Source: Leuctra nigra (lineage: Eukaryota; Arthropoda; Insecta; Plecoptera; Leuctridae). From it: a stretch of DNA of 64,000 bases. Numbering within the stretch: position 1 is the stretch's first letter; every line of letters begins with the position of its first letter. The notes under the pieces were generated by a model. It was given only the letters and a program-made list of their open reading frames with translations. It was not told the origin of the DNA and ran no database searches. Shown piece after piece: positions 45,000-57,446 of the stretch. Where the stretch lies: contig OW203768.1 of the NCBI GenBank assembly GCA_934045905.1, forward strand, positions 24,395,060 through 24,459,059. Direction: 5' to 3'. Made by a program: the position numbers and the translations under genes.

Positions 45000-47900
45000 T
45001 ACCCGAGGCCATAAGGAAAAGCCATATTTCATAGAATCAAAAGTGTTATAAAAGCCTGATAAAATTACATTTAATAATAATGTGCAGTAGTTCTGATCCT
45101 CGGAAAACGCTCTGTGAAAATTTCGATAAGCGAGATTTCAATATCAATGGAAAAAATACCTTACTGCTTCATAGAATATGTAGTAGGTAGTAGTCTAGTC
45201 ACATCAGAACAAAATCTAAACTCTAAACAATGTATACCAGATTATCTATCAGTAAAGACTAATGAACTAACTGTAAATCAATTTTCCCTTGAAACCAAGA
45301 ATACAATCTGCTAGAAATCAATGGATAAGAGAACAGGATAGTAGGTACGTAATGGGTCTCTTGTGAAAATATTGAACTGGTCTTCATTTCACATGTAGCC
45401 TGTTGTGGTAATGCAAAAAGAACACACACAAAAAAGAGACTCGAACCCCGAGTTTCAAATAAAGACGCTCGCTCCACTCGCTTAATTAGTTATAGACTAT
45501 AGGCACTTCTTTACAAAATAGAAAGCTGTACATTACTTTTAAAACTTCAGGCACTTTTGACAACTTTCAGTGCTTTATGTCCTGACATAAGTCACTGTCC
45601 ACCGGTTCTCTGATCAAGTTGAAACTTCGTTTAAACGAATGCGGTTCTTTTAAAGTTTTTTTATGGACTAACACAAATACAATTTCTATTTGTGAATCTA
45701 TAGAATTGGCATAGATTGTGTAATGCAAATAAATATATGTGTATAGTAAATCAAGTAGCAGCTATACATCGGAGATGTTTGAATCGAATTAACCATTAGG
45801 TAGGTACCTATAGTGAAGTTTCTAGATGGCATATTTGCATATTACATTCCATGATCCCATTTCATTCCATTGTAGATTCTTGTTGGTTCTCCTAACATTC
45901 CCAACATTTTAGTCCTTCTTACACAACTGGTCGGGAAGCACATGATGATTTTGGAAAAATGTGGAACCAGATTTCAAATTCAAATGCCTCAACTAGGGGT
46001 GTTTAATAAATGTTCTCTTCAAAGAAAAACTTTACGTTAAAAAACAAATATATACATACCCATAATCTCTTTCAGCACTGTAGGATCCTGGCTCTCTGGG
46101 TCAGCATTCATAGCGCATTTGTTAGAGGGGACGACATAATATTTGAAGAGCCCATGAAGAAAGTAGTTTGTAATTTTCTTGCAGATTTTCTTGACAGCGG
46201 TTTCAGTTTGGTGGAGGCGATATGAATCAAATACTGCAATAAAATTTAAAAAAGCACTAGGTATAATAAATTAGGAAACACTCTGAGCACTTTGGTTGGT
46301 GCTTGCAATACAATTAGGGAGTAGGTAGGTATGAAACATAATTGTATCTCAAGCACCAAAAAAGGTCAATTTAGGAATGACCAATTGAGCAGCTATACTC
46401 TCTTCTCACAAAATCTATAAAATTATATAATTAAATTAAATTAATAGTTCAGAACCACTCAGTGCCACCTATGCGTATTCCGTCCCACCCTATTATTGTA
46501 GTGAAATATATCAGAAAAATAATTAGTATTTTGAACATTCCTAATGTGGAGTAACTCATACAGCACTTAAAACTGTCCTTCCTATCCAGTCGAATAAAGA
46601 ACTACGTATGTGCAATTTTAAAAATATATATAGAATATATAACATGAATGTACCAATTTCCTCGGAAGAGGGTCAAAGGTTACAAATAAACAAATACAAA
46701 TACAAATACTCTATACCTATGTTATAATAGTAAAACATCATTCTACTGCCAACATGAGGGTGGGATGGACTATAGGTAAAATTACCAATGTTTGGTCCCT
46801 GAGTAACTGATGGTCGTACCAACCTTAGATTGCTCGAGTAGTGACAGCTCGTGGAGACAGCAGCGATGGTGATATCGGAGAATATTGCCACATCGGTTAT
46901 GTACTTTCTGAGCATACTCTCTCATGATTTTATTTCGAAGAGAAAATAATCACATGAATTGGCTTGACTCGGCTTCAGGTTCTGAAAGGTATGAAAAAGT
47001 AAGACAATTATTAAACAGAATGTAAAAAATGCATCATACATCAAACAATTGAATTTGGGGTGCGGGGGGGGCACAAATTACAGCGTGCCTCGCAATACAG
47101 TTTTTGCTTTTTGACAGCTGGAAAAACATAAGATTTTTTAGGTAGGTATAGGTACACTTTCATTTAAAAAAATACAACTATATGTTAACACTACAAGAAA
47201 TATTTTTACTCTACCTAGCATCCAGAGTGGTTATGGTTGGGGGGGGGGGGGGGGGAAGGCGGAACACATGTTCCAGCCTCCATGGATCAAACCGGGATCT
47301 CCCAAAAAGCAAGCAAGAGGTCCTGGTTCGAGCCCTAGTTCAGGTCTCTTGCACATCCATTCCTGCAATAGTTTGCATATTACTACCTACACACTAATCT
47401 TATGATTCTTTAAAATTGGTAGTACCTACTCTACCTACTAGACAGTAGAATTTGATAATATACTAATACTAGACAGTAGGTTTGATAATATACTACCTCA
47501 AGTCAGAAGTTACTACAACTGTCAACCTCTAATCTGTACTCAAATTGACAAACCTGAGGCTAGGTAGTTTAGTTTTTGCATAATAATTTGAGACTTCGTC
47601 AGTGATGGGTGATATTTCTGTGCATCATCACTAATTTCACTGAGCTTTCAAAATATTTCGACAAGGTAGTACCTTAGACTAATAAGGTAGAAAATAAAAG
47701 CTAGATAAGCTATAGATAATAAAATAAAAATATGTTTGTAGATAAGTAGACTATAGATAGAGAAGTAGAGAAGTAGATACTTACTTACTTCCAAGACTTT
47801 TCGTTGAATCCGTGTTGCGTTTTGTTGTCAGTATCTTGCCGGTCGTTTTTCTTTTGTTTTAGAGGCTACAGTTACATTTTCAACTAAAAACCGATAAATT

Positions 47901-48100
47901 GCACACGAGGATGCTCTCTCTACTTAAATCACTAATAAAAACTTAGTGTAGTATACGGATGATTGAAATAAACACAAATATGAAACGAAATAATCCTTCC
48001 GTCCAGCGTAACACGTCTTGTTGTGTCGAGTCGAGTCGATTTGTACGAACGCTAAAACGAACCCTGGCGCCGCGAAGTCGCTGTAAAATCTAACGGTTTT
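45000..48100. other. Non-coding interior of the 8.8-kb element
   Basis: No transposase, RNase H fold or conserved protein was recognised in any frame. A minus-strand tRNA-like T-arm (GGGGTTCGAGTCTC) lies near 45435-45490, and a plus-strand CTGGTTCGAGCCC near 47327. Either could be a SINE relic. A 17-G run lies at 47239-47255. Confidence 0.5.
47239..47255 (+). repeat. Poly(G) tract
   Basis: Seventeen consecutive G within the 8.8-kb element. Confidence 0.95.
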
Positions 48101-48109
48101 TCGGATGTC

Positions 48110-50179
48110 ACGACTTGGTAACGTCCGGCAACAAAATTGGTCACCAAACGGTCACTTGTCGGTCATGTGTGGTTACGACTTGGTAACTAGCAAGGTTTAG
48201 TGACAGATAGATTACCACTTGCAACAAAATTTGTCTGCACTTGGTCACGTGTTGGTCGAGCATTTGGTAAGCGCGTAGGGCGGGAAAAATTAAAAGCGTT
48301 ACAAGGGAAGAGTAGAACAAGGTATAACTACGGTTTCTAATTCTACTCCATCTAATAAAAAACATATTTTAGATTTCACAATGACTATAAACTTTCAAGT
48401 TTATCAACGGAATAAATAAATTAGCAATAATTTTGTTGTATTTACTTAGATAATTGTGTGTACGATTTTGAATTTTATCAGTTTAAAAGTTTCTCGTCCC
48501 GTAATTTGATTTTCATTTGTATACAGAGGTATCGACTGGATTACTGTAAAAATCCAGAATTCTTACTACTACTTGTACTACTTGTGACCTACTTGTTTTC
48601 TGGTACCTATGTGTGTCAACTGGGCATAGATTATTGTAAATTATTTGTAATTGTCTCGGTTTTCAGAAAACCGAGACGCGTTTTGAATTAACTGCACTAA
48701 TAATCCGTATCATAATATTCAGTTAATTAAAATGTAGGTACTTGTGTACATTATTACATTTATTATGTAAAGTTAAAACCGATTCCACACAGTGGAATCT
48801 GAAAGTCATAAGGTTCCTTATACCCTAAATATCTAGATGAATATGGCCCTTATCGACCTAAAGGCTCTCACACTACAGTTTATTGCATTTATTTCTTGTC
48901 TGTTTTCATATTTTTTAAATCTGACTTCAGATTCGGATTCTGTATTCAATTCCGCATCCAAAATGTACTATTGCAACGCTAGGTTTGCAAAATTAACAGG
49001 AAGAACACAATTATATCTCAAGAAAATATTCTTTTTTGAAGTCCTTCTAACAATATGTAACTTCCCCCGACATTGAAGCTGAAACGAAAATAACGAAAAT
49101 GTTCGTTTTTCAACAAGTTGGTCACTAGATTGTCAGTCTTAGTAACGTCTTGGTCACCGGAAACCAAAATTCGTCTTCAAATGGTCATGTGTTATCGTTA
49201 GATATAGTCACGTCTTGGTAACTAACAAGTGCTCATGACTAAGAGGTTACCACTGGCAACCAAATGTGAACCCAGTTGGTCACTTGTCGGTCGTCCAATG
49301 TCACGTCTTGGTAACTAACAAGTGCTCGTGACTAAGATGTTACCACCGGCAACCAAATGTGTATCTAGTTGGTTACATGTCGGTCGTCCAATGTCACCTC
49401 TTGGTAACTAACAAGTGCTCATGACTAAGAGGTTACCACCGGCAACCAAATGTGTATCCAGTTGGTCACTTGTCGGTCGTCCAATGTCACGTCTTGGTAA
49501 CTAACAAGTGCTCATGACTAAGAGGTTACCACCGGCAACCAAATGTGTATCCAGTTGGTCACTTGACGGTCGTCCAATATCACGTCTTGGTAACTAACAA
49601 GTGCTCATGACTAAGAGGTTACCACCGGCAACCAAATGTGTATCCAGTTGGTCACTTGACGGTCGTCCAATGTCACGTCTTGGTAACTAACAAGTGCTCG
49701 TGACTAAGATGTTACCACCGGCAACCACATGTGTATCCAGTTGGTCACATGTCGGTCGTCCAATGTCACCTCTTCGTAACTAACAAGTGCTCATGACTAA
49801 GAGGTTACCACCGGCAACCAAATGTGTATCTAGTTGGTCACTTGTCGGTCGCGCATGGTTACGACTTGGTAATTAACAAATACTCATGACTAAGAGGTTA
49901 CCCCTTGCAACCAAATGTGTACCCAGTTGGTCACATGTCGGTCGCGCATTGTTACGACTTGGTAACATACATGACTCGTAACAAACAGTTAACCACCGCG
50001 AACCAAAATTGTCCCTAATTTGTCATTAGATGGTACCCAGATGGTAACCTATTGGTTACCTTAAAATGGTCAGCTAAAACAGTTGGTCATCACCAGTCAT
50101 CAGTTGGACACTACTTGGTCACGTAATTTTCTGAATGTCATCAATTGGTTAAGTAAATGTCATCAGTTGGTAACGTAAC
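48110..50179 (+). repeat. Right subterminal tandem array, 93-bp unit
   Basis: CGTCTTGGTAACTAAC-type starts occur at 49211, 49304, 49397, 49490, 49583 and 49676, an exact 93-bp period. Looser units lie at 48110-48280 and 49770-50179. Each unit carries TTGGTCAC, GGTTACC and CGGTCG strings, the complements of motifs in the left array. The array is interrupted by non-repetitive AT-rich DNA at about 48290-49110. Confidence 0.85.
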
Positions 50180-50460
50180 TTTTCTATATGGGGAGCTCTG
50201 TATAAACAATTTTTTGACAACCAAATTTAAACAGCTGTTACTTTTTTCCTACAACAGTGATGTTTTTGAAACTTGCACATATTAAATTTTCGTGTGTTTT
50301 CTAATATATGTGCAAATTTCAGAATCCTATCTATAATAGTTTCGATATAGTGACCTCTCAAACAGAGTGATTTTTTTTGCGCCACCCGGTATATATTATT
50401 TTATATCCTTTTATATTATTTTATATTTTATACTTTATGTTTAGTATTATATTATATTAT

Positions 50461-51085
50461 AATTGAGCGAGCGTAGCGAGCGTCTCCATTCTGAACTTTT
50501 GGACACTTTCTCTGTTTTTTTGTTGTTTTTTTTGTTAGTTTGGCTCGACGCCACAGGCCACAATTTTTTTCCGATCGAGCTGAAATTTTGCACACATACT
50601 AATATCATTCTAACTTATTCGTGTATAGTTTTTGAGAGCTGGCCTATGATTGGTTCAAAAATGATAATATCTCACGATTGGTCGAAAATCAAAATGCCTC
50701 AATTAAGTTCAAATTTGCATGGATATAAATGAAGACTACCATTTTCTCTTATATTACTAATTTTCAGTACAATCGGTTAAGAAAGTCTACACTTATAGAC
50801 AGTTTTAACTGTTTGAAATATATTGACATAATTGTGAAGGTATCGAAATGAATGGGAATTATTCCAAAGCATCTCGGATCTGATTTTCTTTATGTAACCA
50901 GAGTGTATGGATAAGATGGATAATCTCAGTTTTAATAAAAAAACAGATACTTTTATGTTGATTGAGTGTATTAAATATTTCAATTCAATATGGATGTTAT
51001 GTTTTGTGCGTTCCAAAATTTCAATCCGAGATGTGGCACGTTCGGGTGCTCGCTCATCAACGCGTTACACCGAGCGTTTTCCTAG
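50461..51085 (+). mobile_element. HINE/Helentron-like copy C
   Basis: It starts GAGCGAGCGTAGCGAGCGTC and ends with an AACGC...GCGTT hairpin followed by TTCCTAG and T. The start contains GAGCGAGC, complementary to GCTCGCTC just before the end, so subterminal inverted repeats are present. The CTAG/T end and 3' hairpin fit Helitron/Helentron ends. No Rep or helicase ORF is present. Confidence 0.55.
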
Positions 51086-52008
51086 TATATCTAGTGGAGC
51101 GGTCGCTCCACCCAGCCAAGTCGTACCGTACACTCACACTCACTCAACATACCGAAAATTCCTAATAAACTGAGGAGCAGACCAAACACTTTTACTGTAA
51201 GCAATAACATGGCATTTTCGGCCTACTGGATCTCAAAATTGAGAAATCTCACATTGTTGCGAAATAACTTAATTTCGAGCTATGGCCCACTTGACAACAT
51301 ATACCAAATTTGGGAACAATACGTGTTGCCGTTTGCGAGCTAGAGGGCCGTGAAAACAGTGAAATTACACCCCTTTAAAAGCTATCTGATGATTCAGATA
51401 TCAGGAAACGTTGCTATCACCGCCACAGCCTAAACGGCTGAACCGATCGATATGAAAATTTTACCACATGTGCACTTTTGGCGTCTGATGATACCTTTGT
51501 TCTTATACATTTTTTGTGCCGCCATTTTTAAACCGGAAGTGACGTCATATATCAAAAACGGCTGGACTGATTAGAACGAAATTAGCGCAATTCGATTTAG
51601 AAGGTCATCTTTAAGGAATACCAATAGTGGAAGAAGAAATGTTCTATAACCTAAACCGGAAATGACGTCATAAAAATGACAAATCTGACTAAAATCATCT
51701 CTTATATCAATAACTACATATTCAGAAGGCTTATAATGTTACATAACATTTATAGATACAAATTTTAGGTGGCAGTGATGTCAACCGCCATTTTGAAAAC
51801 CGGAAGTGATGCCGTAACTCGAGAACGGCTGAACCGATTGGAACGAATCTTTCGCTATACTTTGTAACATATTATTTTTAGCATAAACACGGTAACAAGC
51901 ACAACTTTTCTTAGCAACCAAATCACAAAATCTTATTTTTTAAGAGAATTATAATCTTAGGTGCCACAATATGTTACAAGTTGAAACTGAAACCATGAAC
52001 TGAAAAAA

Positions 52009-52367
52009 GGAGTGATATCCCCATAAAAAAACACTCCGTGTAAAAATACCAGCCAAGTCTCTTCAATTAAAAAAAAATATAAGTAATGATATAAAAGTAG
52101 TGATATCAAAAAATTAGCCAAGTCGAAACTTTTCAAAAAATACTTGGCGCATCGTTTTTTTTAGGACATGTATAGATGAGTACATTTCATTTCCTGCCTA
52201 CTTCTATACTATTTATATGCACGATGCGCCAAGTATTTTTTGAAAAGTTTTGACTTGGCCAATTTTTTGATATCACTACTTTTCAGTGCTGAATTTTTAG
52301 ATTTCTTCTATTTTTTTTTTAATTGAAGAGACTTGGCTGGTATTTTTACACGGTGTGTTTTTATGGG
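52009..52367. repeat. Palindromic element P, copy 1
   Basis: The left half (ACACTCCGTGTAAAAATACC, GCCAAGTCTCTTCAA) is mirrored in the right half (TTGAAGAGACTTGGC, GGTATTTTTACACGG). ATACTTGGCGCATCG appears in both orientations at the centre. The second copy is at 54944-55369. Confidence 0.8.
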
Positions 52368-52456
52368 TTTCAATTTACGTTAAGTTTAAAGGCTAACGGA
52401 ACTGGTGTCCGGTTGACAAATTAATAGCTATATCTGAGTTGCATAACACATCTATA

Positions 52457-54305
52457 TCTTCTATACTACTATTTAAAGACGTAAGCTTCAAATGGTCTGT
52501 CTGTCTGTCTGATTCATATCTCCTCCTACACCCGACTACCAATCTACACTAAACTTTCCAAGACTACATACATTCACCTGACGGTCAACATAGGCTAACT
52601 TTCCCCTAACAATTCCCCACCCTTACTCCGTAATCAACCCCTAAATGTACTATTAAAACATGGGAAAAGGAAAAATTTAAAAGAAAAATAGTTCACCGCC
52701 TACTAGAAATTGTCATCCAAGGCGTCAACATTCTTAACATTGGCATCCAAGGTGTTAACATTCTTAACATTGGAATCCACGGTGTCAATATTATTCACAT
52801 TCAAAGTAAAATAAAAAGTAACCACGGCTTCCTTAAATTTTCAATTATGACATTTGTCGACATCTGTTGTTGTTTATACACAATTTTTCTGTGTCTATAC
52901 TTCATAGCATGACGTAAACCTCGCAAAAATCCGTGGACAGATTAAAGTAGCTCTAGCGGGGGGAATCATCGGGAATCGCAGCGACATTACTGAGTGGTGC
53001 AAGAACCAAGAACAGCACATTCTACATTTAAACAACCGATTAAGTGGCCTGGATAAGCAAATGGAAATCGCACAGTTCGTCAGAGCGTATTTTTTTTAAT
53101 TTTGTCTTCCCAATAAATAAAATAATCGTATTTAACACTTTGAGGTCGCACCAGAGGTCATAAAGTACTCCTGTGTGTGGCATTATTTAGTATATTAGGC
53201 TGTAATGGGTCGTTACTATCTGATTTTTTTAAATTATTTAGTGGGAAGACAAAATTTCAAAAAACGCTCTGACGAACCGTGCGATTCCCGGTCGCTTCCG
53301 TTTGAATCTTAACGTTGCTCCACAAGCTAATTCTGTTTGTTCCATTCGAAAAAGTGATTCTCTGGAGCAAGTATTACAACAGGCTGTCAAAATTTTCTGG
53401 GCCGAATGTACAATGGCTAACATGGCCCACTTAGAAGCGGTAAACCGAACATTGCAAGATCTCCGACCAAGTCCTAAACTGATGGGAGGAGTGACATTTG
53501 TGCTATCTGGAGATTTCCGTCAAACTCTACCAGTAGGTAATGCCGAAAGGGAACAGAGCAGATGTAATTCGGGCATGCTTGAAATCATCGTCGATTTTTT
53601 GTAATGTCGAAACAAATAACATAACAACGTAATGTCATAGCATAGAAATCCATAGATAGTGTGATAAATCCTGATGAAGCCGTAAATTACCCGCAATAAT
53701 TTTTAAAAAGTTTTAATTCTTCATGAGTACCTCCACATCAATAACAATAAAATTGAGTGAACCCCATCATACCACACCACTTAGAAAGATCCACCTAAAC
53801 TCTGCAATGGAACAAGACTGCAAGTCACAGGAGTCAAGAACAATATTATTGAAACAAAAATGTTGACTGGCCCCGCTACAAGTGAACAAACCAAAATTCC
53901 AAGAATACCAATGATTCCGTCAGATGTACCTTCAGTTAAAGAATACAATTCCCTGTGAAGAACTACTTTACTATGACAATCAACAAGGCCCAAGGTCAGA
54001 CTTTGAAGATTGTTGGCGTCGACCTAAGAACAGAGTGCTTTTCACACGGACAACTGTATGTCGCGCATCAAGATTTGGTAACAAGAATTCACAATTTATT
54101 TTATGTACTTCCAAATGATAAGAAAACATCAAATATTGTGTATCCGGAAGTTTTCAAATAGAATCTTTCATATTCAAACCATACTAACCATATTACTATA
54201 TAAAAAATATTAAATCTCAAACTATAGAAATCTTTCATTCCAACAATGACAATGTATGTACAATAAACGGATTACCACCCGGGCAAAGCCGGGACGGGCT
54301 CCTAG
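52457..54305 (+). mobile_element. Helitron, internally deleted
   Basis: The 5' end reads A/TCTTCTATACTACTATTT, followed by the GTCTGTCTGTCTG string common near Helitron 5' ends. The 3' end has the hairpin CCCGGGCAAAGCCGGG, then ACGGGCTCCTAG before T. It sits between A and T with no target duplication, as expected for rolling-circle insertion. It carries two fragments of PIF1 helicase and no visible Rep domain. Confidence 0.8.
53240..54161 (+). pseudogene. Helitron PIF1-type helicase fragments
   Basis: From about 53275 the frame reads RAIPGRFRLNLNVAPQA, then VKIFWAECTMANMAHLEAVN, RTLQDLRPSP and VLSGDFRQTLPVGN, the Walker B and following motifs of Helitron helicases. After about 340 bp of damaged sequence, 53955-54161 gives FTMTINKAQGQTLKIVGVDL, CFSHGQLYVA and NIVYPEVFK, the usual helicase C-terminus ending in TAG. 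Walker A and the HUH Rep domain are absent. An inverted pair near 53065-53120 and 53233-53290 (CAGTTCGTCAGAGCG) sits just upstream of the first fragment. Confidence 0.8.
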
Positions 54306-54380
54306 TAGCATATAAAGAAGCAACATGATGATATTATGTGAAATATGGTTTTAACTGATTCCCTCAGTTAGGTGAATGTT

Positions 54381-54900
54381 AATCAAGCGAGCTTAGCGAG
54401 CGTCTCCACTTGAAACTTATGGCTTGGATCTCTGTCTTTTTCGTCGTTGTGTGTTTAGTCCATTTTTTACCAAACAGAGTAACAGATCAGGCCAATTTTT
54501 TCACAAAAACTTATATTACTATACTGGTCGGTGACACGTAGATTTTCAGCAAGTTCGCTCCATTGGTTTCATTGGAAATTCGATTTATGTTTTTAAGGTA
54601 TCATTACCATAGCAACGAAATGTTTTACGAAACTTTATGAAAAAATATTGGACCATGATCACTGCAAAAGTCTGTAGTTCTTCCTGTAGACAGTGACATT
54701 TTGTTTTTAAAATTGACATTTCGTCTATGAGATTGAAAATTGAATTTAAGGTTTTGTGATAATCATTCCAGTTTCTGAAGAAAATCTGAACTCTTCTGAT
54801 CATGCAAGTGATTATGGTAATTATAGACGAGACGTCCGCACTGCTTTGATCATGAAGTACAATTAAACTTCTGTGTGTCATCTACCTTCATATAGGTACC
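54381..54900 (+). repeat. HINE/Helentron-like copy D, 5' part
   Basis: It starts with AAGCGAGCTTAGCGAGCGTC and CTCCACTTGAAAC, parallel to copy C at 50461, and is followed by similar sequence with TCTGTCTTTTT. Its own 3' end is not identified before the palindrome at 54944. Confidence 0.5.
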
Positions 54901-54943
54901 ATATAAAATATCACATGGGAAGACATGGGAGATGAAAGAGTAA

Positions 54944-55369
54944 TCCCCATAAAAAACACTTCGTGTAAAAATAACAGCCAAGTCTCTTCAACTAAAAAAA
55001 ATAATAATATGAAATCTAAAAATTCTGCACTGAAAAGTAGTTATATCAAAAAATGAGCCAAGTCAAAATTTTATTTGAAAATCAAAAAATACTTGGCGCA
55101 TCGTGTATATAAATAGCTTGGAAGTATAGGCCAATTATAAAATATACATCAAATATACATATAGGTACTACATAGTATACCTATAATGCCTTAAAAAAAC
55201 GATGCGCCAAGTATTTTTTGATTTTCAAATAAAGTTTTGACTTGGCTCATTTTTTGATATCACTACTTTTCAGTGCAGAATTTTTAGATATCATATTATT
55301 ATTTTTTTTTAGTTGAAGAGACTTGGCTGTTATTTTTACACGAAGTGTTTTTTATGGGGATATCACTCC
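54944..55369. repeat. Palindromic element P, copy 2
   Basis: It has the same arms as copy 1 (GTAAAAATAACAGCCAAGTC, with its mirror GACTTGGCTGTTATTTTTAC) and the central ACTTGGCGCATCG pair. It is slightly longer, with more internal sequence. Confidence 0.8.
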
Positions 55370-56465
55370 TTTGTTTAGTTTATTCTTACAACCTGTGACA
55401 ATCGAATGAACAATTACTAAATCCTTACAAAAAATCACCCTTTACAATTTAGCTATTTTCATGAAGAATAGCAAAGGTTTCATTCCAATCGGTCAACCAA
55501 GTTCCGAGATATGGCAGCACCTCGGTTTTCAAAATGGCTGCTGAACTTTCTGCACTGCTACTTAGAATGTATAACTATAAATGATGTGTATCAATTTTAA
55601 CTTTCTGAATATGTATTTATTGTATAGGAGGGGATTATAATAATTATTATTATTTGAATGACATTACTTCCGGTCTCATAAATAGGAAAAGTCTTGTTTG
55701 ACTGTTCCTATTCCATAAAGATAGCCTTCCGAATCATTTGGCGCTAGTTTCATACCGATATGTCAACCAGTTTTCGAGATATGACGTTACTTCCTGTTTC
55801 AAAATGGCGGCTGCAATCTCTGACCCCTTGAATTATAATTTAAACATGATTAAATTTTATTATAAGCTGTCTCAAATAGTATATTTATTGCATCTAAATG
55901 TGAATATGTGAGATTATTAAAATGATTGACGTCATTTCCGGTTTCGGTTTGGGAAACTGCAAATATTACTGATGATAATGCATAAAGTTGACCGTCTAAA
56001 TTGTTCAGCGCTGCGCTCTCGTTCAAATCCATTTAGCCTTTATTGAGATATGATGTCACTTCCGGTTTCAAAATAGCGGCTTCCAATTGGTTTTATATCA
56101 AGTCACATGAGATGTTAAAAGTACATACGTATAACGTAACATAAATATAAAATAAACGGATCAACCTTTGTTGCCGAAATGCCAATCGATGTATTTCAAA
56201 TTTCATGACGTCATTTCCGGTTTCTTTAACATAATGTTTAGTCCTTTGCTACTGATAATGCATATAGATGACCGTCTGAATCGTTTGGCGCAAATTTCGT
56301 TCCAATCGGTCTAGCCGTTAACAAGATATGACGTCACTTCCGGTTTCAAAATGGCGGCACAAGAATCATAGGGGGGAAGGTTAAATCAGACGCCTCAAGT
56401 GCACACGTGGTAAAAATTTGAGATCAATCGGTACAGCCGTTTAGGCTGTTACCGGATTCTAGCTC

Positions 56466-56606
56466 CAGGGGCTGGATTCACAAAAGGTATTATCTGCTAA
56501 TAGGTATTATCTTTTGATTTAATACCAAAACCACCATGTTAAATGAAAGATAATACCAAAGATAGTACGTATTAGGAGATAATACTTTTTGTGAATCTGG
56601 CCCCAG
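56466..56606. mobile_element. Small MITE in the right foldback arm
   Basis: About 140 bp with inverted ends GGGGCTGGATTCACAAAAGG and CTTTTTGTGAATCTGGCCCC. It is absent from the corresponding place in the left arm, which helps explain the longer right arm. No target duplication was settled. Confidence 0.6.
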
Positions 56607-56999
56607 CCTACTACTACTACTGAGATTAATACTGATTAAAACCGCCCTAAAACACGGTTTTCACGGCCCTCTAGCTCGCAAAGGGCGTAACCTATTGATC
56701 CCAAATTTGGTATATGTTGTAGGGTGGGCCATAGCTCGAAATTAAGATATTTTGCAATAATGTGAGATTTCCCAATTTTGAGATCCAGTAGGCCGAAAAT
56801 GCCACTTTGATGCTTACAGTAAAAGTGGGTTGCTCCAGCCTTTTAAAATGAGTGTGTGTGCGCGCCGTACGACTTGGCTGGCGTGGAGCGACTGCTCCAC
56901 TAGATATTACCTACATCCATTTGGACATTCTGTAATGTTTTTCCTTCATTTACCTAAACAGGATTTTAGCCGTACGGGCATTTCGTCTATAATTACCGT

Positions 57000-57130
57000 G
57001 AATATTCAGGGATTTACGGAATTTCGGGTAGATCATGCTTCGATATTCTGCACATCCGTGCTCGCTTATCAACGCGTTACACCGAGCGTTTTCCTAGTAA
57101 ATACCAACTGCAATATGAAAAGATTTTTCT
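57000..57130 (+). repeat. HINE-like 3' end (copy E) followed by a SINE tail
   Basis: GCTCGCTTATCAACGCGTTA then CCGAGCGTTTTCCTAG ends at 57097. The next bases (AAATACCAACTGCAATATGA then AAAGATTTT) are the tail of the tRNA-derived SINE at 39566, on the same strand orientation. The tRNA head is missing. Confidence 0.6.
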
Positions 57131-57446
57131 TATCAGTTTAGATTTCTTTTCTCAGAACTAAAAAAACAAAAGTTTTTTATATTTACAATTATTTTGATTG
57201 TTGAACTCCGCCTTCACATGCAGCCGGATGGATCGAGTAGTTCGGTTGTATGTGTTGCCGGTCCTAAGCCCGGATAAAGGAGGAAGGTTCGGAGGTGAGG
57301 CTAGCGACCTGCCTCCGGTAAAAACCATGTAATGCTCACAGAACCAGATACAAGCCTCGGATTTGGACTGATAACATAATGACGAATTCGGAGAGGAAAA
57401 GGACATGCAAACGGAAACAATGGAAGAAGACCTCTACCCTTAGACC

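Larger units (their letters stand above)
41621..50391. mobile_element. 8.8-kb non-coding TIR element with subterminal tandem arrays
   Basis: The left end TACCGGGTGGCGCAAAAAAA and the right end (minus strand TACCGGGTGGCGCAAAAAAA) begin an inverted repeat of about 200 bp (41621-41817 plus 42252-42263 against 50180-50391). Flanking TA, or TATA if the ends are CCGGG, is duplicated. Inside each end lies an array of about 93-96-bp units dense in GGTNAC/GTNACC and GACC motifs. The interior (43000-48100) contains no transposase and only decayed SINE and HINE-like insertions. It is a very large non-autonomous DNA element of unassigned superfamily. Confidence 0.75.
51091..56903. mobile_element. 5.8-kb foldback element with long inverted arms
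   Basis: The ends CTAGTGGAGC...CCAGCCAAGTCGTAC and their complement begin arms of about 0.9 kb (left, 51091-52009) and about 1.5 kb (right, 55369-56903). ATAT flanks both sides. Each arm repeats phrases such as CGGAAGTGACGTCAT and AAAATGGCGGC and ends in a copy of the same palindrome. The centre has been invaded by a Helitron, and the right arm by a small MITE. No transposase was found. Confidence 0.7.
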
